Source: JAGOBP01 sp046328575
GTDB lineage: Bacteria; Chloroflexota; Anaerolineae; Fen-1058
Assembly (NCBI GenBank): GCA_046328575.1
Contig: JAXLWI010000009.1
Coordinates: 27,218 to 91,217 of the forward strand
Length of the DNA: 64,000 nt
Direction: 5' to 3'
Shown here: piece after piece, positions 50,211 to 56,961 of the stretch
Numbering within the stretch: the stretch's first letter is position 1
Layout of the letters: each line of letters opens with the position of its first letter
Notes under the pieces: generated by a model
Told to the model about the DNA's origin: nothing
The model's input: the letters and a program-made list of their open reading frames with translations, nothing else
Databases searched by the model: none
Position numbers and translations under genes: made by a program

Positions 50211-50247
50211 GGTTGTGCTATCTCCCTTCGCAGCGCATCGCGCCGGG

Positions 50248-50415
50248 TCAGCGCCTCAACAGCAGCAACACGCCGGCTGCAATCGCCAGAATGTCCAAAA
50301 ATTTGCGGATATCGCCCAGATTGACAAAGGCCGACAGCCCGATTAGGACGAGCCATACACCAAGCATCAAAGTGCTCAAACGCATCGACGGCCTTACAAG
50401 ATTTGAGAATCGCAT
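50248..50415 (-). CDS. 55-residue two-span membrane protein
   Basis: Short ORF beginning MRFSNLVRPSMRL and ending LLLLRR. Two hydrophobic stretches (LMLGVWLVLIGLSAFVNL, about 16-33, and LDILAIAAGVLLLL, about 40-53) flank a polar turn GDIRKF. GGAG lies 4 bases before the ATG. It is packed between the GlsB-like gene (18-base gap) and the CsbD-like gene (37-base gap), which supports it as a real gene. It resembles short DUF-type stress membrane proteins, but I cannot name a family. Confidence 0.65.
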   Translation of the reverse strand: MRFSNLVRPSMRLSTLMLGVWLVLIGLSAFVNLGDIRKFLDILAIAAGVLLLLRR

Positions 50416-50433
50416 AATGCTCCTTTGCGTTGA

Positions 50434-50715
50434 TCAGACCAGTCCACGCCGACGAGTCAGCAGGCCGAGGCCCAACGCCAGCAGCGCCGAGCCGACGATC
50501 GACCACAGCACCGGAAAGGCCTCGCCGCCGATCTGAACGGTGAGCACTTCGGGCAGCCGCAATTCACGCGCCAGCCACAGGCCGACGAACGCGCCGACGA
50601 AACCCACTACGGCGGAGATCAGACAACCGCCCAGCGAATAGCCAGCCAACGATTGGCCGATTGCCCCGCATACCGCAGCGACGATCAACAGCACCAGAAA
50701 TTGAACGATGGTCAT
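50434..50715 (-). CDS. GlsB/YeaQ/YmgE family (transglycosylase-associated) stress membrane protein
   Basis: 93 residues, three hydrophobic segments. The family pattern is present: GAIGQSLAGYSLGGCLISAVVGFVGAFVG at about residues 17-45 (Gly-x3-Gly repeats) and a C-terminal IVGSALLALGLGLLTRRR. Members are small envelope proteins of the GlsB/YeaQ/YmgE group, linked to general stress. GGAGG lies 6 bases before the ATG. It lies 42 bases after the DHH phosphoesterase gene, in the middle of the stress-type operon. Confidence 0.85.
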   Translation of the reverse strand: MTIVQFLVLLIVAAVCGAIGQSLAGYSLGGCLISAVVGFVGAFVGLWLARELRLPEVLTVQIGGEAFPVLWSIVGSALLALGLGLLTRRRGLV

Positions 50716-50757
50716 GGTATACCTCCGTGAGTTCGTAATGATTGGGACATCACCACG

Positions 50758-51891
50758 TTAGGATCGTGAACCGTGGTTTACTTCAAGTTTGGCCAGGATT
50801 TTGTGCTTGACCTGAGCATCATAGACTTGCCACTTCTGCTCGGCATAGCCATCCCGATCGGAACCGGTCAGAAAACCGATCGGGATCTGAAACCCGCCCG
50901 CCGCTTGTTTGCCACCACCGAAATAGCGTCCCGTCACATCTTTGCCCAGAACCTCCTTGATGAATTGATCGGGATCAAGCACTAACTTTGAGGTACGCAG
51001 CGATCCGATCAATTTCTCTTCGCCGTTATCCTCGGTGACAATGCCGTAGACGATGGCGGTATGGACGTTCTCCTCGCTCAGCAGAAAATCGGCGGTTTCC
51101 GGGATCGCGTCGCGATTTTCACCGCGCAGATAGCCCACGCCCGCTATCGAGAAGTTGGCGACGATAGTGCGGCACGCCAGCGCGCGGCTGATGATCTCCA
51201 GTGTCGGCTTGGAGCGCGATTGGCTCATGATCTGGCTGAGCAAGTTCGCATCACTGAATTGGCTCAGATAACTGGCGGCGTGAAAATCCTCGGCGTTAGC
51301 CCGCACGAAGTTGGCCGTGTCCGTCATGAGACCGTGCATCAAAGCCGTTGCCACCGTCACATGGTCAGGATTGGTTTTGTCCAACTTCAGCGGCCCGCTC
51401 TCCAGATATTCGGCGTAGATGGTGGCTGTTGCCCCGGTGCGCCGAATGTCGCTGAAGGCTGGATGCAAGCGTCCTTGTACTTCGTGATGATCGACGACGA
51501 TCAGGGTTGGCACGCCGGCCGCTTCCAACGCCTCGACGATCGCGTTGCACGTTGTGCCCTGATGATCGACGTACACCGCGCCCGCATACTGTTTCAGATC
51601 GAGCGCCGGATCAAACGGAGCAAGATCTAATTTGAGTAGGCGCGTCAACGCAACGTTCTGCCCGTGACTGATCGTGCCACAATACACGATGTCGGTTTCG
51701 ATGTGGCATTGCGCGCTGATTAACCGTTGAGCGTAGGCCGCCGAGATCGCATCGGGATCTGGATAGGCATGCAGCACGATGAGATGTCTTTCGCCTTGAT
51801 GCGCCGTTAGCAAATCGAAGAGGCGTTCGTGCGCTGTGATCAGTGGCACAGTCAGCTGAGGTACATTCGGTCGATCGACATTGGTCGCCAT
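50758..51891 (-). CDS. DHH/DHHA1 phosphoesterase (NrnA-like)
   Basis: 377 residues. DHH-family motifs are present in order: HAYPDPDAISAAYA (metal Asp pair, about residue 41), VDHQGTT (Asp, about 106), VVDHHEVQG (DHH, about 133), and GLMTDTANF (Asp, about 187). The DHHA1 substrate motif reads GGGKQAAGGF, where the usual His is Lys. Related enzymes cleave nanoRNA, pAp or cyclic dinucleotides; which applies here is open. The ATG at 51891 with AGGAGGTGGCTT upstream is preferred over the long upstream ORF. Its place among stress genes suggests nucleotide-signal turnover (inference). Confidence 0.87.
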   Translation of the reverse strand: MATNVDRPNVPQLTVPLITAHERLFDLLTAHQGERHLIVLHAYPDPDAISAAYAQRLISAQCHIETDIVYCGTISHGQNVALTRLLKLDLAPFDPALDLKQYAGAVYVDHQGTTCNAIVEALEAAGVPTLIVVDHHEVQGRLHPAFSDIRRTGATATIYAEYLESGPLKLDKTNPDHVTVATALMHGLMTDTANFVRANAEDFHAASYLSQFSDANLLSQIMSQSRSKPTLEIISRALACRTIVANFSIAGVGYLRGENRDAIPETADFLLSEENVHTAIVYGIVTEDNGEEKLIGSLRTSKLVLDPDQFIKEVLGKDVTGRYFGGGKQAAGGFQIPIGFLTGSDRDGYAEQKWQVYDAQVKHKILAKLEVNHGSRS

Positions 51892-51950
51892 AAGCCACCT
51901 CCTTCCCTCCTTATCAATCTGTCTGCCTTGATGGGGCCACGCCGCCTGGC

Positions 51951-52403
51951 CTACAGATCGGGTTCGTATTTCGCGGCGTCGCGGGCTTTTGCCGGATAGA
52001 AGATTAGCCACATCACCCGAATGATCAGAAAGTACATCGCACCATACGCGGCCATCGCGATGAGCGCCGGAATCTCTAGGATCGAGCCGTCCACGGTCGG
52101 TGTGACGGTCAAGCCCGCAAACGGCGCCAGAAACGGCCCGGTCATTTGGTACATGAACTGCGCAAAGGGGCTGGCCGGATTCGCCGCGATCAGTTTCAGG
52201 CCGACACGAAACAGAATCGCCAACTCCAGCACCACGAAGATCAAAGTGATAATCTGGCTCCATTTAGCCAGCCGACGGCGACGCCGAATTTCTAACTCTT
52301 CGGGCGTTGGCCCGCGCAATTCTTCTCGCAGCGCGGGTGCCTGATCGAGACGTTCACTGTCCGCTGCCTGTTTAGTATCAGGCATTCGGGATACAACCGA
52401 CAT
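51951..52403 (-). CDS. YggT-like membrane protein
   Basis: 150 residues. A charged N-terminal tail (ELEIRRRRRLAKWSQ) precedes two to three membrane helices (IITLIFVVLELAILFRVGLKL, about 50-70; IPALIAMAAYGAMYFLIIRV, about 110-130). The segment PFAQFMYQMTGPFLAPFAGL resembles the YggT core around the conserved Pro residues. YggT proteins are associated with cell-division or osmotic-shock functions. AAGGAGGCCAGCG precedes the ATG. It is the first gene of the seven-gene stress-type operon. Promoter motif copy B lies about 270 bases upstream. Confidence 0.75.
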   Translation of the reverse strand: MSVVSRMPDTKQAADSERLDQAPALREELRGPTPEELEIRRRRRLAKWSQIITLIFVVLELAILFRVGLKLIAANPASPFAQFMYQMTGPFLAPFAGLTVTPTVDGSILEIPALIAMAAYGAMYFLIIRVMWLIFYPAKARDAAKYEPDL

Positions 52404-52674
52404 CGCTGGCCTCCTTATTAGGATTTACAAAAGATGGATTCTGCCCGAATAAACCGGGCGAAGTAGTTCAGGTTGAGCGAAGTAGCCGCCCCAGCAGGGC
52501 TATCGGTTGGGCAGGACTGCCTTGACGGCTACTTCTAACATTAACCCTTAAGTTCTCTTGCCTTACTCGGTGGTGGGTGTTTGTCGCCAGCCGTTGTTGC
52601 CTGTAAGCCGCTTAATGCGCGACGGCGAAGTCAAACCTGTCAATTGCTGCGACTCAAGGGTCATGGTGCTTGCC

Positions 52675-52720
52675 AGCATAGCATGCGCCAACTCAAAAAG
52701 TCCCAAACCCCGCCTAAAAA
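52675..52720 (-). promoter_or_regulatory. Shared promoter motif, copy B
   Basis: On the minus strand TTTTTTTAGGCGGGG then TTTGGGACTTTTTGAG (TTTGGGAC at 52700-52707) then GTTGGCGCATGCTATG. It is near-identical over about 40 bases to copy A. It points toward the YggT-led operon with a leader of about 270 bases. It lies 120 bases from the start of the divergent sensor kinase. No gene is seen in 52404-52803. Confidence 0.65.
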
Positions 52721-52749
52721 AACGCTAAAAACTGCGGATTTTGGCTCAA

Positions 52750-52790
52750 ACCCACTAGTCAGGCACCGGTTGAATCGATATAATGAACAC
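52750..52790 (+). promoter_or_regulatory. Promoter of the sensor kinase gene (TATAAT)
   Basis: A perfect -10 hexamer TATAAT at 52779-52784, with only a poor -35 (TAGTCA) 17 bases upstream. An ATG overlapping the -10 at 52783 is therefore an unlikely start. The ribosome binding site AGGAGGAGACGTC follows and defines the start at 52804. Confidence 0.5.
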
Positions 52791-52803
52791 AGGAGGAGAC
52801 GTC

Positions 52804-55251
52804 ATGGAAGAGACAGCACCGGCCCACGCCTTGCATTTATCGCGTCGGCAGTTGATGGTGGTCCTGGCAGGAATTGCCGATGGGATCACGGCCCTCGATC
52901 CAACGGGGCGGATGATCTACGCCAACGATGCCGCCGCGCGTCTCATTGGCTATCCCGACGCGCCGACGCTGCTCGCCGTAGCCCGTGACGATATCCTGCG
53001 CAAATTCGAGACTTTCGACGAAGCCGGCCAGCCACTGTCGGCGTCTGAACTGCCTGGCCCGTTAGCGTTGCGCGGCATCATCGCGCCACCCACCGTGATT
53101 CGCTTTCGCGTGGTGGCTACGGGTGAAGAACGCTGGTCGCTCGTAACGTCGCAAGCCGTATACGACGAGGCCGGGCAGATCGAGTTAGCCGTCACAATTT
53201 TTCACGAAATTACCGACCTCAAACGCGCTGAACGCAGCCAGAGTTTGCTAGCGCAGGCGGGCACGCTACTTTCCGCTTCGCTCAATTACGAAGTCCGCTT
53301 GAGTCACGTGGCGCGGCTGGTCGTGCCTGATCTGGGTGACTGGTGCGCGGTCGACATCATCAACGCCGCGGGCGTCTTGCAGCGCTTGTCTGTCGCACAT
53401 ATCGATCCAGCCAAGGTCGAATTGGCATACACCATTCATCGACGTTATCCGCCACGCCCCGAAGATCGATCGGGCATTTATGAAGTCCTGCGCAGCGGTC
53501 AATCGCAACTCTTCGCCGATGTACCAGCAGAGTTGCTCGAAGCCACCATTACCGATCGCGATCAACTCGCGTTGATCCGCCAACTGGGCTTGCGATCGGT
53601 GATGATCGTGCCGATGGTAGCGCGTGGGCGAACGCTGGGTGCGATCACGCTAGCGTGGGCGGAATCGGGACGTCATTACACCTCGATCGATCTGGCGTTG
53701 GCCGAAGAGCTGGCGCGGCGCGCGGCGTTGGCGCTGGATAATGCACTGCTGTATACGGAAGCCCAACAGCTCAATGCAGAGTTGGAAAGCCGCGTGGCCA
53801 TTCGCACTGCACAGTTGGAAGCTTCTAATACGTCACTCACCACCGAAATCGCCGAGCGCCGTCAAGCGGAAGAACAAGTCCGCATCTTGAACGCTGAATT
53901 GGAACAGCGCGTCGCCGAACGAACCTCGCAATTGGAGGCCTTAAACAGCAACCTGACGCACGAGATCGAGGAACGGCGGCAAACCGGTCGGGCATTGCGC
54001 GTGGTGCTGCGGCGTACGCGCGAACTCTATCGCATCAGCCAGACGATCGGCACGGTGCGCACCCCCGATGAAGTGCTGCAGGCCTTGTTGTCGAGCAGTT
54101 ACCTGCGCAAAACGAGCCGCGCTTCGATCGCTATCTTTGACCAGCCATGGTCCGATGACGCCCAACCGCTTCAATGCACTATCCTCGCGGCGTGGAACAG
54201 CGAAGAAGATCTGCCCGCGTTTATCGAGCAGCGCTTCACGCTGGAAGGGCTGGGATTAGTGCCGCCCTACTCACGCGAGGCGCCCACTGTGATTGAAGAT
54301 ATCCGCGCGGATCGCGCCCTGTCCGAGCGCGTGCGACATCGGTTTGAGGTTCTGAAGACCCGCAGCCTGATCGTTTTTCCATTGATTGCCGGCGACCAAT
54401 GGTATGGCGCTTTATCGCTGCACTTCAACGCGCGGCATGCCGTCGCCGTTGAAGATTTGCGGCACCTGCGCGGTCTGGTCGATCAAACCGCCATCGCCAT
54501 CGATAACATTCGGTTGCTGGCCGCCGAGGCCAAAGCGCGCCGTGAAGCTGAGCAGGCCAACGACGTGAAAATGAAGTTTCTGGCGATGATCTCACATGAA
54601 CTGCGCACGCCGCTCACCTCGATCAAAGGATTTGCTACCACGCTCCTGGCCGACGATGTGCAGTGGCCGCCTGATAGTCAGCGCGATTTCTTGCAGACCA
54701 TCAGCGACGAAGCCGATAAGTTGGGCGATCTGATCGAGCAGTTATTGGACCTGTCGCGGTTGGAAGCGGGGATGCTGCGTATTCGGCCTCGGCCGCAAAC
54801 GATCACTCACATTATCGACATAGCGATGGCGCAGCTTCAAATGGTGTGCACGCGTCATGAACTCGCGATCACGATTCCGCCCGATCTGCCGACATTAATC
54901 GTGGACGCCGATCGGGTTGCGCAGGTGCTGACGAATCTGGTGGGCAATGCGGTTAAGTATTCGCCGCCACAAACGACGATCACAGTTGCGGCCGCGCGTG
55001 TCGACGACATGGTCCGGTTCGATGTAGCCGATCAAGGCCCCGGTATTCCGGTGGCGGCTCGCACACGGATCTTCGAACCGTTTCAACAACTGGATAGTCA
55101 TGCCATCAATCGGACTGAAGGAGCGGGCCTGGGGCTGGCAATCTGCAAAGGTCTGGTGGAAGCACACGGCGGGCGGATTTGGGTGCAGGATCGATCGGAG
55201 CCGGGGACGATCATTTCGTTTACGTTACCGATTAAGCCCGCTGCTGAGTGA
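52804..55251 (+). CDS. Cytosolic PAS-GAF-GAF sensor histidine kinase
   Basis: 815 residues with no membrane span. The order is PAS (about 20-130), GAF (about 150-315), a long coiled coil with repeated RTAQLEA/RTSQLEA heptads (320-400), a second GAF (about 420-575), HisKA with phosphoacceptor His598 in MISHELRTPLTSIKG, and HATPase (VGNAVKYSP, ADQGPGIPV, GAGLGLAICKGL). Soluble multi-sensor kinases of this kind often sense redox state or small molecules. The two downstream regulators (59 and 6 bases apart) suit it as phosphorelay partners. Divergent from the stress operon whose promoter motif it abuts. Confidence 0.93.
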   Translation: MEETAPAHALHLSRRQLMVVLAGIADGITALDPTGRMIYANDAAARLIGYPDAPTLLAVARDDILRKFETFDEAGQPLSASELPGPLALRGIIAPPTVIRFRVVATGEERWSLVTSQAVYDEAGQIELAVTIFHEITDLKRAERSQSLLAQAGTLLSASLNYEVRLSHVARLVVPDLGDWCAVDIINAAGVLQRLSVAHIDPAKVELAYTIHRRYPPRPEDRSGIYEVLRSGQSQLFADVPAELLEATITDRDQLALIRQLGLRSVMIVPMVARGRTLGAITLAWAESGRHYTSIDLALAEELARRAALALDNALLYTEAQQLNAELESRVAIRTAQLEASNTSLTTEIAERRQAEEQVRILNAELEQRVAERTSQLEALNSNLTHEIEERRQTGRALRVVLRRTRELYRISQTIGTVRTPDEVLQALLSSSYLRKTSRASIAIFDQPWSDDAQPLQCTILAAWNSEEDLPAFIEQRFTLEGLGLVPPYSREAPTVIEDIRADRALSERVRHRFEVLKTRSLIVFPLIAGDQWYGALSLHFNARHAVAVEDLRHLRGLVDQTAIAIDNIRLLAAEAKARREAEQANDVKMKFLAMISHELRTPLTSIKGFATTLLADDVQWPPDSQRDFLQTISDEADKLGDLIEQLLDLSRLEAGMLRIRPRPQTITHIIDIAMAQLQMVCTRHELAITIPPDLPTLIVDADRVAQVLTNLVGNAVKYSPPQTTITVAAARVDDMVRFDVADQGPGIPVAARTRIFEPFQQLDSHAINRTEGAGLGLAICKGLVEAHGGRIWVQDRSEPGTIISFTLPIKPAAE

Positions 55252-55279
55252 TCCTAAGTGATAGGTGATTGGCTTAATT

Positions 55280-55310
55280 GCTGGATGATATAATCAGGAG
55301 TGTAATTCGA
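55280..55310 (+). promoter_or_regulatory. TATAAT -10 upstream of the receiver-only gene
   Basis: GATATAATCAGGAGTG carries a perfect TATAAT at 55289-55294, immediately followed by the ribosome binding site CAGGAGTG of the receiver gene. A -35 at normal spacing is not convincing, so it may be a weak internal promoter or coincidence in the spacer. Confidence 0.35.
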
Positions 55311-55690
55311 TGACCACCATCTTAGTGGTTGAAGATGAGGCCAATGTTCGCAAGTTAGTGGCGGTCAATCTCACCAGTCGCGGTTATGCTGTGCTGGAGG
55401 CTGGTGACGTCCGAGAGGCTTTGGCGCTTCTGCGCGCTGTTACGCCTGACCTCATGATGCTGGATATCAAACTACCCGATCTCACGGGTTGGGATCTCTT
55501 AGCCGGACTGGCCGTTGATGCAGCTCAACCAGCGCATTTTCCAGTGGTGGTGATGACCGCGTCGGTGATGGACGCGCAAGTCGATCTGGATCAATATCCT
55601 GCGGTGGTGGATGTGCTGGTCAAGCCGTTCAGTGCGGCAAAATTAGTCGCCGCCGTTGAGCGTGCGCTTCGCGCGAAAGTTAAGCACTAG
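55310..55690 (+). CDS. CheY-like single-domain response regulator
   Basis: 126 residues, receiver domain only. The acidic pair is VEDE, the phosphorylation site Asp52 is in LMMLDIKLPDLTG, and the conserved Lys is in VLVKPFSA. It lacks an output domain and lies between a hybrid-free kinase gene and an OmpR regulator gene, so it is likely an intermediate phosphate carrier or a competitor for phosphotransfer. AGGAGTG precedes the ATG. The next gene starts 6 bases after its stop. Confidence 0.9.
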   Translation: MTTILVVEDEANVRKLVAVNLTSRGYAVLEAGDVREALALLRAVTPDLMMLDIKLPDLTGWDLLAGLAVDAAQPAHFPVVVMTASVMDAQVDLDQYPAVVDVLVKPFSAAKLVAAVERALRAKVKH

Positions 55691-55696
55691 GCACAC

Positions 55697-56383
55697 ATGG
55701 ATCGAGTTCTGGTCGTCGACGACAACGAAGCCATTCAAAAACTCGTCAGCGTGAACCTGCAGATTCGCGGGTATACCGTCACCGTGGCTGGGTCTGGCGA
55801 AGAAGCGCTGAGCTTGTTCAATGCGGATACGTACGATCTGCTGATCCTCGATTTGGTGTTGCCGGGCCTCGGCGGCATCGATGTTTGCGCACAAATTCGC
55901 CAACAATCCGACGTGCCCGTCATCGTGCTGAGTGCGCGTGAAGACGAGGAGTTGAAAGTGCGCGCGCTCGACGCCGGCGCCGATGATTACGTGACCAAGC
56001 CCTTCTCGCAAGAGGAGTTGCTCGCTCGCGTGCGGGCCGTGATGCGGCGTGCCAAATCTGGCAGTGCCGACAAGCAGCCTGAGATTCGACTCAAAGACCT
56101 CACAATCGACATTCAAGGCCGTCGGGCCTTTGTTGGCGGCGTCGATATGCACCTGACGCGCACCGAGTTCGCGCTGCTGGCCGAGCTGGCGCAGAACCAG
56201 GAAGCGGTGTTGACACACGAGAACCTCCTCGCTCGCGTGTGGGGGCCGGAGTATCGTGATTCCAGCCACTATCTCCACGTGTACCTCGGACGCATTCGCA
56301 AGAAACTCGGCCCGGATTTGGAAACGCTGTTAGAGACGGTGCCCGGCGTCGGCTACATTCTGCACTCGGCTCCACAAACTTGA
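55697..56383 (+). CDS. OmpR/PhoB-family response regulator
   Basis: 228 residues. The receiver has VDDN acidic pair, Asp52 in LLILDLVLPGLGG and Lys in DDYVTKPFSQ. The winged helix has LTRTEFALLAELAQNQEAVLTHENLL (in part) and TVPGVGYILHS. It is the DNA-binding output of the kinase-receiver-regulator triplet. It starts 6 bases after the receiver gene, with no strong ribosome binding site, consistent with coupling. A terminator follows 24 bases after the stop. It may control the adjacent stress genes, a guess from position only. Confidence 0.94.
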   Translation: MDRVLVVDDNEAIQKLVSVNLQIRGYTVTVAGSGEEALSLFNADTYDLLILDLVLPGLGGIDVCAQIRQQSDVPVIVLSAREDEELKVRALDAGADDYVTKPFSQEELLARVRAVMRRAKSGSADKQPEIRLKDLTIDIQGRRAFVGGVDMHLTRTEFALLAELAQNQEAVLTHENLLARVWGPEYRDSSHYLHVYLGRIRKKLGPDLETLLETVPGVGYILHSAPQT

Positions 56384-56406
56384 TCTTCGAATAACAAACT
56401 AAGCCT

Positions 56407-56448
56407 CCTCGGACTGTGGCTACAGTCTGAGGATTTTTAGGTTTTTTT
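56407..56448 (+). terminator. Rho-independent terminator of the sensor kinase operon
   Basis: An 11-bp stem (56407-56417 with 56422-56432, one G-T pair), a 4-base loop GGCT, then ATTTTTAGGTTTTTTT. The terminal T-run is also the upstream part of promoter motif copy C, so the terminator and the next promoter overlap. Confidence 0.85.
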
Positions 56449-56488
56449 GAGCGGAATTTGGGACTTTTTTACTCGGAGCGTGATATGG
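56441..56488 (+). promoter_or_regulatory. Shared promoter motif, copy C
   Basis: GTTTTTTTGAGCGG then TTTGGGACTTTTTTAC (TTTGGGAC at 56457-56464) then GCGTGATATGG (56478-56488), about 80 bases upstream of the CsbD gene. It matches copies A and B in the T-tract, the TTTGGGACTTTTT core and the GG/GCG boundary. Confidence 0.65.
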
Positions 56489-56568
56489 TAGAGGTCGGTC
56501 AACACCCTAGGTCGTTGACTGTAGATAACGGGTTTCAGAAAACCATATCGGCATAAGGAGATCAACCA

Positions 56569-56793
56569 ATGAACGAGGATATTTTGAAGGGCCAATGGAC
56601 GCAGATTCGTGGCCAGGTTAAGCAATGGTGGGGCATGCTCACCGATGATGATCTGAACAAGATCAACGGCAAGCGCGATCAGCTGATCGGCAAGCTGCAA
56701 GAGCGCTACGGCTACAGTAAAGAGCAAGCCGTCAAGCAACTCGACGAGCGACTGGCCGAGTTTCAGCGCATGATGGCCGCGCCCCACCACTAG
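56569..56793 (+). CDS. CsbD-family general stress protein
   Basis: 74 residues, hydrophilic and helical. Family signature at residues 8-40: KGQWTQIRGQVKQWWG and DDDLNKINGKRDQLIGKLQ, then RYGYSKEQA. It aligns with the CsbD-like protein at 49980-50210. AAGGAGATCAACC precedes the ATG. Monocistronic, under the shared motif C and followed by a strong hairpin. Members are typically abundant in stressed or stationary cells; molecular function is unknown. Confidence 0.92.
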   Translation: MNEDILKGQWTQIRGQVKQWWGMLTDDDLNKINGKRDQLIGKLQERYGYSKEQAVKQLDERLAEFQRMMAAPHH

Positions 56794-56877
56794 CCCAGAT
56801 GAGGCTGCAGTCACGCTCAACTTACCAACTATGGGCAGTTGCTGAGTGACTCAGCGGTGGTTACCAGACCAACACAT

Positions 56878-56916
56878 GACGAAGGTCGAGCGCCTGTTGG
56901 CGTCTCGACCTTCGTC
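56878..56916. terminator. Bidirectional terminator-like hairpin between the CsbD gene and the giant DUF11 gene
   Basis: A perfect 13-bp stem (56878-56890 with 56904-56916) and an inner 4-bp stem CGCC-TGTT-GGCG. It lies between convergent genes. No T-run follows on either strand, so it may act as a processing or weak termination site. Confidence 0.55.
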
Positions 56917-56961
56917 GGCGTTTAGGCCCAAGCGGGTCACTGGTTGTTTACACTTAATCGC

